In this document: positions 1 through 5,559 of the stretch, piece after piece | Layout of the letters: each line of letters opens with the position of its first letter | Numbering within the stretch: position 1 is the stretch's first letter | Assembly (NCBI GenBank): GCA_016218905.1 | Contig: JACRCS010000324.1 | Coordinates: forward strand, 1-8,516 | Origin: Deltaproteobacteria bacterium | Lineage (GTDB): Bacteria > Desulfobacterota_C > Deferrisomatia > Deferrisomatales > JACRMM01 | Direction of reading: 5' to 3' | Length of the DNA stretch: 8,516 bases | Program-made: the position numbers and the translations under genes | Notes under the pieces: generated by a model | Told to the model about the DNA's origin: nothing | Seen by the model: only the letters and a program-made list of their open reading frames with translations | Databases searched by the model: none

Positions 1-24
1 AGGAAGTGACTCCGCCCTCTCCTC

Positions 25-113
25 CGTCACCCCGGCACGGATTGCCGGGGTCCAGTTGCCCAGGAGGGGCCTCCGTGGCGCCCTGGATTCCGGCCATCCG
101 TGCCGGAATGACG
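25..113. repeat. REP-like inverted pair (BIME-like element)
   Basis: Two copies of a 31-nt unit lie head to head: 25-55 on the plus strand and 83-113 on the minus strand, 27 nt apart. Each unit is itself a hairpin. The first pairs 29-37 with 43-51 around a 5-nt loop. The second pairs 87-94 with 102-109. Both contain the core CCGGCACGGAT followed by T or G and GCCGG, then a purine pair and TCCAG. Between copies the outer stem pairs change from CC/GG to TT/AA, so both sides of the stem changed together. This is the architecture of repetitive extragenic palindromes and paired BIMEs. No transposase is visible. Only two copies are seen, so dispersal in the genome is inferred. Confidence 0.7.
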
Positions 114-299
114 ATGGAAGACCGGTCTTGTCACTTGGAAGGAGCAAGAGTCCGAAGGCCGGCCACCCATGGGATCAAACCGGGGCGTTTCCGTAGCCCA
201 TCCGGCGGGTCCGGGGCCGGTGATCGGGTTCGAGCAGGCAAACGTTGAACGCAGGGCGCTGACGATTTACTCTCTTCGGGCCGGAAGCCTCTAAGGACC
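114..299. other. Non-coding leader upstream of the histidine kinase
   Basis: This stretch separates the REP-like pair from the kinase start. Short open frames cross it on both strands but have no SD site or recognisable protein, so I see no gene here. It presumably holds the kinase promoter; one weak candidate is listed separately. The extreme left edge (1-24) also shows no recognisable gene end. Confidence 0.5.
245..273 (+). promoter_or_regulatory. Candidate sigma70-type promoter for the kinase
   Basis: TTGAAC at 245-250 matches five of six bases of the -35 consensus. It is followed after exactly 17 nt by TACTCT at 268-273, a poor -10 (three of six bases). A start site near 280 would give a leader of about 30 nt before the TTG start. 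The spacing is good but the -10 is weak, and the match could be chance. Confidence 0.3.
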
Positions 300-308
300 A
301 GGAGGTGA
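300..308 (+). promoter_or_regulatory. Strong SD site that fixes the kinase start at TTG 313
   Basis: AGGAGGTGA is complementary to the 16S rRNA 3' end over nine bases and ends 4 nt before TTG 313. GTG 305 and ATG 308 fall inside this site and are in another frame, so they are not the starts. The kinase reading frame has no better start nearby. Confidence 0.75.
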
Positions 309-312
309 TGTT

Positions 313-1428
313 TTGTCTCGCCCCGAAGACCCGCGTCCCTTGCCACCCGACGAGCTCGCGCCTCTCGAGACCGTACGGCGACAGCATCGACTTCTCGTCG
401 GCGCCGGCCCGCTGGTGGAGGCGTACGAGGCGGTGCCGGGAGGCATCCTCATCCTCAACCGGGAGCGCCGGATCGTCTTCGCGAACCGGGCCTTCTGCTC
501 CTTCGTAGCGGTCCCCGACGGCGCCGCCCTCCTGGGGATGAGGCCGGGCGAGGCGGTCGGATGTCTCCGGGTTTCGGAGCCCGGCTGCCGTTGCGGGATG
601 ACCGAGCACTGCCGGGCCTGCGGAGGGCTGAAGGCGATCCTCGAGAGTCACGAGGGCGAGCCGCAGATCCGGGAGTGCCGAATCCTGACGGCCGCCTCGC
701 CCGGGTCTCTGGACCTTCGGGTGCGAGCCGTCCCCTTCCGTTTCGAGGCCGAGGAGTTCACCCTCTTCTTCATCCAGGACATCGCGGACGAGAAGCGCAG
801 GGCCGCTCTGGAGCGGATCTTCTTCCACGACGTCCTCAACACGGCCGGCAACATCCGCTCCGTCGCGCGGCTCCTGCGTGAGGCCGCGGGGCAGCACCCG
901 ACGAGGTACCACTCTCTGCTCGACCAGCTCGCGGACGAGCTGCTGACCCAGATCCAGACGCAACGGGAGCTCGTGATGGCGGAAGCGGGCGAGCTCCCGG
1001 TCCGGACCGAGAGCGTCGACGCGCCCGAGCTCCTTCGGAGGGTGGCGACCCTCTACGGCGATGGCCGGGTCGCGCTGAAACTGCCGCAGGAGCGGGTCCT
1101 CCTCTCGACCGATGGCACCCTCCTCGGTCGTGTCCTCGGGAACATGCTGAAGAACGCGGTCGAGGCCTCGGATGCGGGCGAGACGATCCGGGCGGGAGTC
1201 GCACGGCTGGATGGGACGGTCACGCTGTGGGTGAGCAACCAGACAGTCCTCGAGCCCAGGGCGAAGCTCCAGATCTTCCAGCGCTCCTTCTCGACGAAGG
1301 GGAGCGGGCGGGGCCTGGGGACCTACAGTATGAAGCTCCTCGGCGAGCGCTACTTGGGAGGAAAGGTGTCCTTCACGAGCGCCGAGGGCGAGGGGACGAC
1401 CTTTCGGGTGAGCCTGCCGAGCGCCTAA
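313..1428 (+). CDS. PAS-domain sensor histidine kinase with a cysteine cluster
   Basis: The 371-residue protein shows no signal peptide or membrane segment and is probably a soluble sensor kinase. It starts at TTG behind a near-perfect SD. A PAS-like domain spans about residues 35-158 (VPGGILILNRERRIVFANRA at 41-60). Inside it is a cysteine cluster, C84, C92, C94, C100 and C103, suited to a metal, Fe-S or redox role. The H-box is FFHDVLNTAGN with the predicted phospho-accepting H172. The ATPase domain has an N-box around N277-N281 (GNMLKNAVEAS) and a glycine-rich segment GRGLGT at 332-337 after QIFQRSFSTKG. The usual DxGxG G1 box is not evident: the equivalent strand reads LWVSNQTVLEP. To my recollection, related PAS-Cys kinases share a similarly altered box, so this need not mean inactivity. 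No response regulator gene lies in the window, so the partner and signal are unknown. It converges on the IclR gene at 1530-2381. Confidence 0.88.
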   Translation: MSRPEDPRPLPPDELAPLETVRRQHRLLVGAGPLVEAYEAVPGGILILNRERRIVFANRAFCSFVAVPDGAALLGMRPGEAVGCLRVSEPGCRCGMTEHCRACGGLKAILESHEGEPQIRECRILTAASPGSLDLRVRAVPFRFEAEEFTLFFIQDIADEKRRAALERIFFHDVLNTAGNIRSVARLLREAAGQHPTRYHSLLDQLADELLTQIQTQRELVMAEAGELPVRTESVDAPELLRRVATLYGDGRVALKLPQERVLLSTDGTLLGRVLGNMLKNAVEASDAGETIRAGVARLDGTVTLWVSNQTVLEPRAKLQIFQRSFSTKGSGRGLGTYSMKLLGERYLGGKVSFTSAEGEGTTFRVSLPSA

Positions 1429-1436
1429 AGGCAGGG

Positions 1437-1531
1437 TTCTTCCTGTTCTTCCTGTTCTTCCTGTTCTTCCTGTTCTTCCTGTTCTTCCTGTTCTTCCTGT
1501 TCTTCCTGTTCTTCCTGTTCTTCCTGTTCTT
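1437..1531. repeat. 9-bp tandem repeat array, 10 perfect copies
   Basis: The unit TTCTTCCTG occurs ten times without a mismatch (1437-1526), followed by five bases of an eleventh copy. It lies between the convergent kinase (ending at 1428) and the IclR gene, whose TAA stop (1530-1532, minus strand) uses the last two bases of the array. Because the period is a multiple of three, every frame stays open and yields artificial repeats such as Phe-Phe-Leu. There are no unique spacers and no hairpin with a T-run, so it is neither a CRISPR nor a standard terminator. Perfect copies suggest recent expansion, and copy number probably varies between strains. Confidence 0.95.
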
Positions 1532-2381
1532 ACCCTTCCGGCTCGTAGTGCAAGGCCCGCGAGATCCTGGCGGCGGTCTCCTTCAGGTGAGCGACCAGGG
1601 TCGGCTCGCGTTCTCCGCGTACTCGGTCCGACGGCCCGATGATGACCACGGCGGCCACGGGGAGCGATTCGTGGTTGAAGACGGGGGCGGCCAGCGCCGT
1701 GACCCCGAGGTCGATCTCCTCCTCGTCGATCGAGAAGCCCAGCGCGCGAACCAGCTTGAGCTGCTCGCCGTACTTCTGGGGGTCGGTGATCGTTCGCTCG
1801 GTAAGAGCAGTTACCCCTCGCTCGAAGATGCGGCGCCACGAAGCGCTTTCAGAGTACGCGAAGATCGCTTTCGCTCCCGCCGCCGCGTTGATGGGCAGGG
1901 TCGCGCCCAGAGACGTGGTCGTGCGGACCGGCCTGGCGCCCTCCGCCAGGTAGGCGAGCACCGTCAGGTCACCCGAGATCACCTCCATGCCCACGGTCTC
2001 GTTCACGAGGTCGCGCAGGCCGTCCAGGTACGGCTTGGCGATCTGGACCAGCTCGCTCTTCAACGACTGCTTGACCGCCGTCGAGAGGCGAAGGACGGCC
2101 GGCCCGAGCTGAAAGAGCTTGTTTTGCGAGTTCTGCTGGAGAAACCCGTGGCGCGCGAGCGTGAGGAGGATTCGGGAGGCGGTCGCCTTGTGCAGCCCGA
2201 GCCGCTGGCTCACCTCCGTCGTGCTCAGCTCCTTGTTGTGCGGATGGTAGAGCATGAGGATCTGGAGAGCCTTCTCGATGGCATTCGCCTTTTCGGAGGC
2301 GCTGCCTTCCTGGTCGCCCGCCTTCATTCCGTCTTCGCCTTCGAGAACCGGTTTCGTCCCGTGAGTTCCGCGGCGCATCAT
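1530..2381 (-). CDS. IclR-family transcriptional regulator (copy 1)
   Basis: This is a 283-residue DNA-binding regulator. The N-terminal winged helix-turn-helix covers about residues 33-93, with the recognition region TTEVSQRLGLHKATASRILL at 54-73. The IclR effector-binding domain spans about 108-280, with typical GATLPINAAAGAKAIFAY and EEEIDLGVTALAAPVFNH segments. IclR proteins usually bind short palindromes as dimers or tetramers and respond to small aromatic or organic acids. The start is one of two adjacent ATGs (2381 or 2378), with an AGAAGGAAG SD about 6 nt upstream. A later ATG encoding M19 is possible but has a weaker site. It is clearly paralogous to the IclR at 2669-3523, so the pair probably arose by duplication. 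It is last in the minus-strand block, separated from its paralogue by a chemotaxis-gene remnant and about 100 bp, so it may have its own promoter. Its targets are inferred to be the nearby catabolic genes. Confidence 0.93.
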   Translation of the reverse strand: MMRRGTHGTKPVLEGEDGMKAGDQEGSASEKANAIEKALQILMLYHPHNKELSTTEVSQRLGLHKATASRILLTLARHGFLQQNSQNKLFQLGPAVLRLSTAVKQSLKSELVQIAKPYLDGLRDLVNETVGMEVISGDLTVLAYLAEGARPVRTTTSLGATLPINAAAGAKAIFAYSESASWRRIFERGVTALTERTITDPQKYGEQLKLVRALGFSIDEEEIDLGVTALAAPVFNHESLPVAAVVIIGPSDRVRGEREPTLVAHLKETAARISRALHYEPEG

Positions 2382-2483
2382 ACACAGCTTCCTTCTCGGG
2401 CCGCAATCCGGCTGCCGCCGGGGGTTGCCTTCGGGTCGGCCGGAGGGATCCCGTCCATCGTCGATCTTGGGCGCCTGCGTTCC

Positions 2484-2702
2484 TCACGTCCGGAAGCGTT
2501 GGACCTGCAGCTTTCCTTGCCCCGCCAGTCCGGCGAGCCGGCTCAGGTTCGCGGAGACCTGCTCGGAAGAGGCGGCGTTGCCCTCGGCGATCTGGTTGAG
2601 CGTGCTCACGTCCGCGCTGATCACCCGCACGGTCGCGCTCTGCTCCTCCACGGCGGCGGCGATGCGCGTCAGCATCTGCGCGATCTCCGCCGAAGCGGAC
2701 GA
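2484..2702 (-). pseudogene. C-terminal remnant of a methyl-accepting chemotaxis protein
   Basis: The minus-strand frame ending at the TGA at 2484 reads SASAEIAQMLTRIAAAVEEQ, then a helical stretch with STLNQIAEGNAASSEQVSAN, and closes with LQVQRFRT. The EQSA and NAASSEQ heptads are typical of the distal end of the MCP cytoplasmic coiled coil. About 70 residues are recognisable. The sensor domain, membrane segments, HAMP and the central CheA/CheW-contact hairpin are all absent. Upstream of about 2702 the frame turns into arginine-rich sequence unlike any MCP. The first ATG in frame (2675) lies inside the homology and has no clear SD. I therefore call it a 5'-truncated remnant rather than a gene. 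It overlaps the tail of the upstream IclR in another frame. The left boundary of homology is approximate. Confidence 0.72.
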
Positions 2703-3523
2703 CCGCGCATCTGCCCCCCGGGCGGCGGGCCGGCCGAGTCTCGGGCGTCGGCGCCGGAGTGCAGCTCCGCGGAGATCTCCTCCGCCGCCCGCTTCAGCCG
2801 GGCGATGAGGCTCGAGCCCGGCGAGAGGCTGATCCGGTCGGAGGGTCCGACCACCGCCACCGCGGCGACGGGAGCTCCCTCGTGGTTGAAGACGGGCGCT
2901 GCGACCGCCACGACGCCCTCGTCGATCTCCTCGTCGTCGATCGCGAAGCCCTGCTCCCGAATGGTTTGGAGCTGTCTCCGGAAGACCTCGGGGTCGGTCA
3001 CCGTCTTGGATGTGAGCCGGGCGGGGGAGGCCGCGAAGGTGGTTCGCCAGGATTCCGGCGGAAGGAACGCGAGGACGGCCTTGGCTCCGGCGGCCGCGTG
3101 GAGGGGTAGCGTCGCGCCGACGTGGGTCGTCATGCGCAGGGTTCGGGTTCCCTCGGCCAGATAGGCGAGGACGGTCAGAGGGCCGGAGAGGACCTCGAGC
3201 GTGGTCGTCTCGTTTACGGAGTCCCGCAGGGCGTCCACGTGAGGCTTTGCGAGCTCGACCAGGTTCGTCCGCAGGGACTGTTTGATCGCGACCCCCAGCT
3301 TGAGGGCCGAGGAGCCGAGACGAAACGTCTTCGCCCGCCGATCCTGCTGGAGGAACCCGTGTCGCGTCAGCGTCAACAGAATCCTCGAGACGGTCGCCTT
3401 GTGGAACGACAGCCGCTGGCTGATCTCCGTGGTGCCCAGGTCCCGGTTGTGGGGGGTGAAGAGCATCAGGATACGGAGCGCCTTCTCGATGGCGTTGGCC
3501 TTGTTCTCACCTTCCGTTCCCAC
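2669..3523 (-). CDS. IclR-family transcriptional regulator (copy 2)
   Basis: This paralogue of the IclR at 1530-2381 is 284 residues from the chosen GTG start. The winged helix-turn-helix is at about residues 9-70 (TTEISQRLSFHKATVSRILL at 31-50). The effector domain is at about 86-256, with GATLPLHAAAGAKAV and DDEEIDEGVVAVAAPVFNHE. The open frame runs upstream to 3835, but that part is Arg/Ser-rich and overlaps the end of the cyclase gene antisense to nothing conserved. GTG 3523 has an AAGGA about 10 nt upstream and gives an N-terminus matching the paralogue. The domain ends near residue 258. The remaining ~26 residues (PPPGGQMRGRPLRRRSRR) have no counterpart in copy 1 and lie across the chemotaxis remnant in a different frame, so they look like readthrough after loss of the native stop. 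A 17-bp palindrome lies 20 bp upstream of the start. It is likely to regulate the adjacent catabolic genes or itself; the ligand is unknown. Confidence 0.92.
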   Translation of the reverse strand: MGTEGENKANAIEKALRILMLFTPHNRDLGTTEISQRLSFHKATVSRILLTLTRHGFLQQDRRAKTFRLGSSALKLGVAIKQSLRTNLVELAKPHVDALRDSVNETTTLEVLSGPLTVLAYLAEGTRTLRMTTHVGATLPLHAAAGAKAVLAFLPPESWRTTFAASPARLTSKTVTDPEVFRRQLQTIREQGFAIDDEEIDEGVVAVAAPVFNHEGAPVAAVAVVGPSDRISLSPGSSLIARLKRAAEEISAELHSGADARDSAGPPPGGQMRGRPLRRRSRRC

Positions 3524-3542
3524 GTGAGGACCGTCCTTATCC

Positions 3543-3559
3543 TCCGCCCCCGGGGCGGA
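3543..3559. promoter_or_regulatory. 17-bp palindrome upstream of IclR copy 2, possible operator
   Basis: TCCGCCCC, one central C, then GGGGCGGA form a perfect palindrome with 8-bp arms. It sits 20-36 bp before the GTG start in the 154-bp gap between the cyclase gene and this IclR gene. IclR regulators often bind palindromes of about this size near their own promoters, so autoregulation is possible. The sequence is all G/C except the ends, and such palindromes occur by chance in GC-rich DNA. It could also be a transcription-blocking hairpin after the cyclase gene, although no T-run follows on the minus strand. Confidence 0.35.
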
Positions 3560-3677
3560 AGGTGCGCGGCTGAGCGACCGGCAGCGCGCGTCGCTTCGGG
3601 GCGCCTCAGCCGGGCGCCGGGGAGGGACCGCCGGCGCGGCCCCTTCCCGGTTCGACACGCCGATTCCGGCGAGAGGC

Positions 3678-4478
3678 TCAGCTCGTCCCGTACTTGTAGA
3701 CGCGGTCCGGGACGTCGTTGAGCTCGTCCTCGTCGATGAACGCGACCAGGCGGACGATGGACCCGTCGCCCATGTACCAGCGAATCGGGAAGCCCGAGAT
3801 GACGCAGCGCTTCCCGACGACCTTCGCGATATCACCCCCGACGTTCTCCCAGCCGACGATGCCGTTCTTCATGAGGAGGTTGTGGCACGGCTCCCACTCG
3901 GGGAAGGCCTCCTTGACCGGCTTTCCGAACATCCGCTCGTACTCGCCGAAGAGGTCCGGCCGCAGGGGCCCGGGGCCGTGGGGCCCGATGGCGGTATGGA
4001 GCGGATGGTCCAGGGCCTGCTGGTCCACGCCGACGGACTTCACGCCCTTGGCCACCAGCCACTCGCCCGCTTCCCGGCCGAGCCCGGGAGATTTCAGGAA
4101 GTACATGGAGTTGTCGCCCCAGTACTTGTTCCAGCCCGTGTGGACGATGACGATGTCGCCCTTCTGGATCTTCGGGGTGGCGTTCTCCAGGTCCTCGGCG
4201 GTGATCAGCTCCCACTGCTTCTTCGGGATGTCGACGATCACGCCTTCGCCGTAATACTTCTCGAGCGGGATCTCGTGGGTGTACTCGAGCCCCTCCACCA
4301 CGTGAGCGGGCGAGTCCGCGTGCGTCGTGCAGTGCATGACCGTAGTCACCTTTTGCGAGAGCACGCCGGACTTCGCCATGTAGTGCATCCGCTCGATCTT
4401 CACGTCCTCGAAGTAGGGCCACAGCGGCGCCTTGTCCCCGAACGGATGGCTAAGGTCGACCAACTTGATCTTTCCCAT
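3678..4478 (-). CDS. Cyclase-family metal-dependent hydrolase (kynurenine formamidase-like)
   Basis: The 266-residue protein belongs to the cyclase/kynurenine formamidase/isatin hydrolase family, usually soluble enzymes that use Mn or Zn to hydrolyse amide or cyclic amide bonds. The metal motif is at residues 49-59, HCTTHADSPAH, giving H49, H53, D55 and H59 in the standard HxxxHxDxxxH spacing. The usual Gly-Thr-His is Thr-Thr-His here. A distal H199 and E211 (CHNLLMKNGIVGWENVGGD) fit the family's second active-site segment. KGDIVIVHTGWNKYW (106-120) is also typical. ATG 4478 has an AGGAG SD about 8 nt upstream. It is separated from the BKACE gene by 127 bp containing a 9-bp repeat array, so it may be transcribed with that cluster or separately. 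The substrate cannot be read from sequence. In this setting it may act on a lactam, lactone or amide entering the pathway. Confidence 0.88.
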   Translation of the reverse strand: MGKIKLVDLSHPFGDKAPLWPYFEDVKIERMHYMAKSGVLSQKVTTVMHCTTHADSPAHVVEGLEYTHEIPLEKYYGEGVIVDIPKKQWELITAEDLENATPKIQKGDIVIVHTGWNKYWGDNSMYFLKSPGLGREAGEWLVAKGVKSVGVDQQALDHPLHTAIGPHGPGPLRPDLFGEYERMFGKPVKEAFPEWEPCHNLLMKNGIVGWENVGGDIAKVVGKRCVISGFPIRWYMGDGSIVRLVAFIDEDELNDVPDRVYKYGTS

Positions 4479-4492
4479 GGCGCTTCTCCTAG

Positions 4493-4528
4493 CAGGGGTT
4501 TGTAGGTCTTAAGGGGTTAAAGGGGTTC
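4493..4528. repeat. Degenerate 9-bp periodic repeats before the cyclase gene
   Basis: Four consecutive 9-mers can be laid out as CAGGGGTTT, GTAGGTCTT, AAGGGGTTA and AAGGGGTTC. The last two are almost identical. They lie 14-50 bp upstream of the cyclase start, next to the much cleaner array at 4543-4596. This may be a decayed part of the same kind of array, or its overlap with the cyclase promoter region may be coincidental. Confidence 0.45.
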
Positions 4529-4542
4529 GGACATGCTCATAG

Positions 4543-4596
4543 GTCCTATAGTTCCTATAGTTCCTATAGTTCCTATAGTTCCTATAGTTCCTATAG
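4543..4596. repeat. 9-bp tandem repeat array, 6 copies
   Basis: The unit TTCCTATAG is repeated five times exactly (4552-4596), preceded by one copy with a single change (GTCCTATAG, 4543-4551). A more diverged copy lies at 4534-4542. Every unit contains the palindrome CTATAG. The array ends 9 bp before the BKACE stop codon and sits in the 127-bp gap upstream of the cyclase gene on the minus strand. All frames are open because the unit is a multiple of three, producing an artificial Val-Pro-Ile repeat on the plus strand. It is AT-richer than the surrounding DNA, and lacks spacers and a T-run. Its function, if any, is unknown. Confidence 0.93.
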
Positions 4597-4605
4597 TCCC
4601 CCATC

Positions 4606-5532
4606 TCAGTACTTCACTTTCTCAAGCCCCTTCAGCCCCAGAATCCGCCGCGCGTCCGCCGGCGTGGCCGCCTGCCTTCCCATGTCCGTCGCCATCGCTA
4701 CGGCCTTCTCGACGAGCTGGGCGTTCGATTCGGCGAGCACCCCCCGCCGCAGGTAGATGTTGTCCTCCAGCCCCACGCGGACGTGGCCTCCCATCTGGAG
4801 CGAGATCGGGGCGAGGTTGAACTGGCCGCTGCTCGCCGCGCAGACCGACCAGGTGTAGTTCTCGGTGCCGAAGAGGGTGTCCGCCTTCCGCTTCAGGAAG
4901 GTGAGGTCCTCCGGCATGGTGCCGATTCCCCCGAGCACCCCCATCACGAACTGGATGTGCATGGGCGGGGTCATCAGCCCCTCCTGGACGAGGTACGCCA
5001 GGTTATACAGGTGCCCCACGTCGTAGGCCTCGAGCTCGGGCTTGGTCCCGTAATTGCGCACCAGTCCGCACAGGTGCTCGAGGTCGAAGAAGGTGTTCTT
5101 GAAGACGAAGTCCTTCGACGCCTCCAGGTACTTGGGCTCCCACTCGAAGCGCCACTCCCGCTTCTTCTTCAGCGCCTGATGGAGGCCGAAGTTCATGGAG
5201 CCCAGGTTGAAGGAGCACATCTCCGGCTCGAAGCGGGTGACGTTGACCGTCCGCTCTTGAACCGTCATGGCGGGCGAGCCGCCGGTGGTCATGCAGATCA
5301 CCACGTCGGAGCGTTTCTTGATCCCCGACATGATCTCGCCGAAGATCCCGCCGTCCGACGAAGGAGATCCGTCGGCCGGATTCCGGGCGTGAATGTGGAC
5401 GATCGCGGCGCCCGCTTCCGCCGCCCCCACGGCCGAGTCGACGATGTCCTCGGTCTTCCACGGCAGATGGGAGGTCAGAGACGGCACGGCGACCGCGCCG
5501 GTGATCGCGGCAGTGATGATGACGGGTTCCAT
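4606..5532 (-). CDS. Beta-keto acid cleavage enzyme (BKACE, DUF849 family)
   Basis: BKACE enzymes condense a beta-keto acid with acetyl-CoA and release acetoacetate plus a new acyl-CoA, using a TIM barrel and one zinc. This 308-residue protein shows the family hallmarks: an N-terminal VIITAAITGA strand, zinc ligands H46 and H48 in IVHIHARNP, TTGGS at 82-86, QFVMGVLGGIGTMPED at 194-209, and GGHVRVGLEDN at 248-258. By analogy with the characterised lysine-fermentation enzyme Kce, R252, E256 and D257 match its Arg, zinc-binding Glu and Asp. The residue near position 14, an acidic substrate contact in Kce, is Val here, so an amino-bearing substrate like that of Kce is less likely. ATG 5532 has an AGAGGA SD about 7 nt upstream. 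It lies 27 bp after the hydroxyacyl-CoA dehydrogenase-like gene, a pairing seen in carnitine degradation. Family assignment is firm; the substrate is unknown. Confidence 0.93.
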   Translation of the reverse strand: MEPVIITAAITGAVAVPSLTSHLPWKTEDIVDSAVGAAEAGAAIVHIHARNPADGSPSSDGGIFGEIMSGIKKRSDVVICMTTGGSPAMTVQERTVNVTRFEPEMCSFNLGSMNFGLHQALKKKREWRFEWEPKYLEASKDFVFKNTFFDLEHLCGLVRNYGTKPELEAYDVGHLYNLAYLVQEGLMTPPMHIQFVMGVLGGIGTMPEDLTFLKRKADTLFGTENYTWSVCAASSGQFNLAPISLQMGGHVRVGLEDNIYLRRGVLAESNAQLVEKAVAMATDMGRQAATPADARRILGLKGLEKVKY

Positions 5533-5559
5533 GGTCGTGTCCTCTTTCTGCGCCAGGCT

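Noticed and set aside
6..248. A short plus-strand open frame of 80 codons at the left edge
   Set aside because: It covers the REP-like hairpins and reads as Pro/Gly/Arg-rich nonsense.
1437..1531. CRISPR array or intrinsic terminator
   Set aside because: Repeats are contiguous without spacers and too short for CRISPR. There is no stable hairpin followed by a T-run.
175..1839. A 554-codon open frame on the minus strand with Thr-Gly-Arg repeats
   Set aside because: It is open only because the 9-bp array is a multiple of three and the kinase gene is GC-rich. The plus-strand kinase is the real gene.
1227..3164. A 645-codon open frame on the plus strand, antisense to both IclR genes
   Set aside because: It includes the repeat array as Phe-Phe-Leu runs and Arg-rich low-complexity sequence, has no SD, and mirrors real genes on the other strand. 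It is a high-GC shadow.
3524..3835. Extended N-terminus of IclR copy 2 up to the ATG at 3835
   Set aside because: The added ~104 residues are Arg/Ser-rich, overlap the cyclase coding end in another frame, and have no counterpart in the paralogue. GTG 3523 is preferred.
4543..4596. Val-Pro-Ile repeat protein encoded on the plus strand near 4533
   Set aside because: The repeat protein is only the translation of the tandem array, continuing into sequence antisense to BKACE; no SD or domain supports it.
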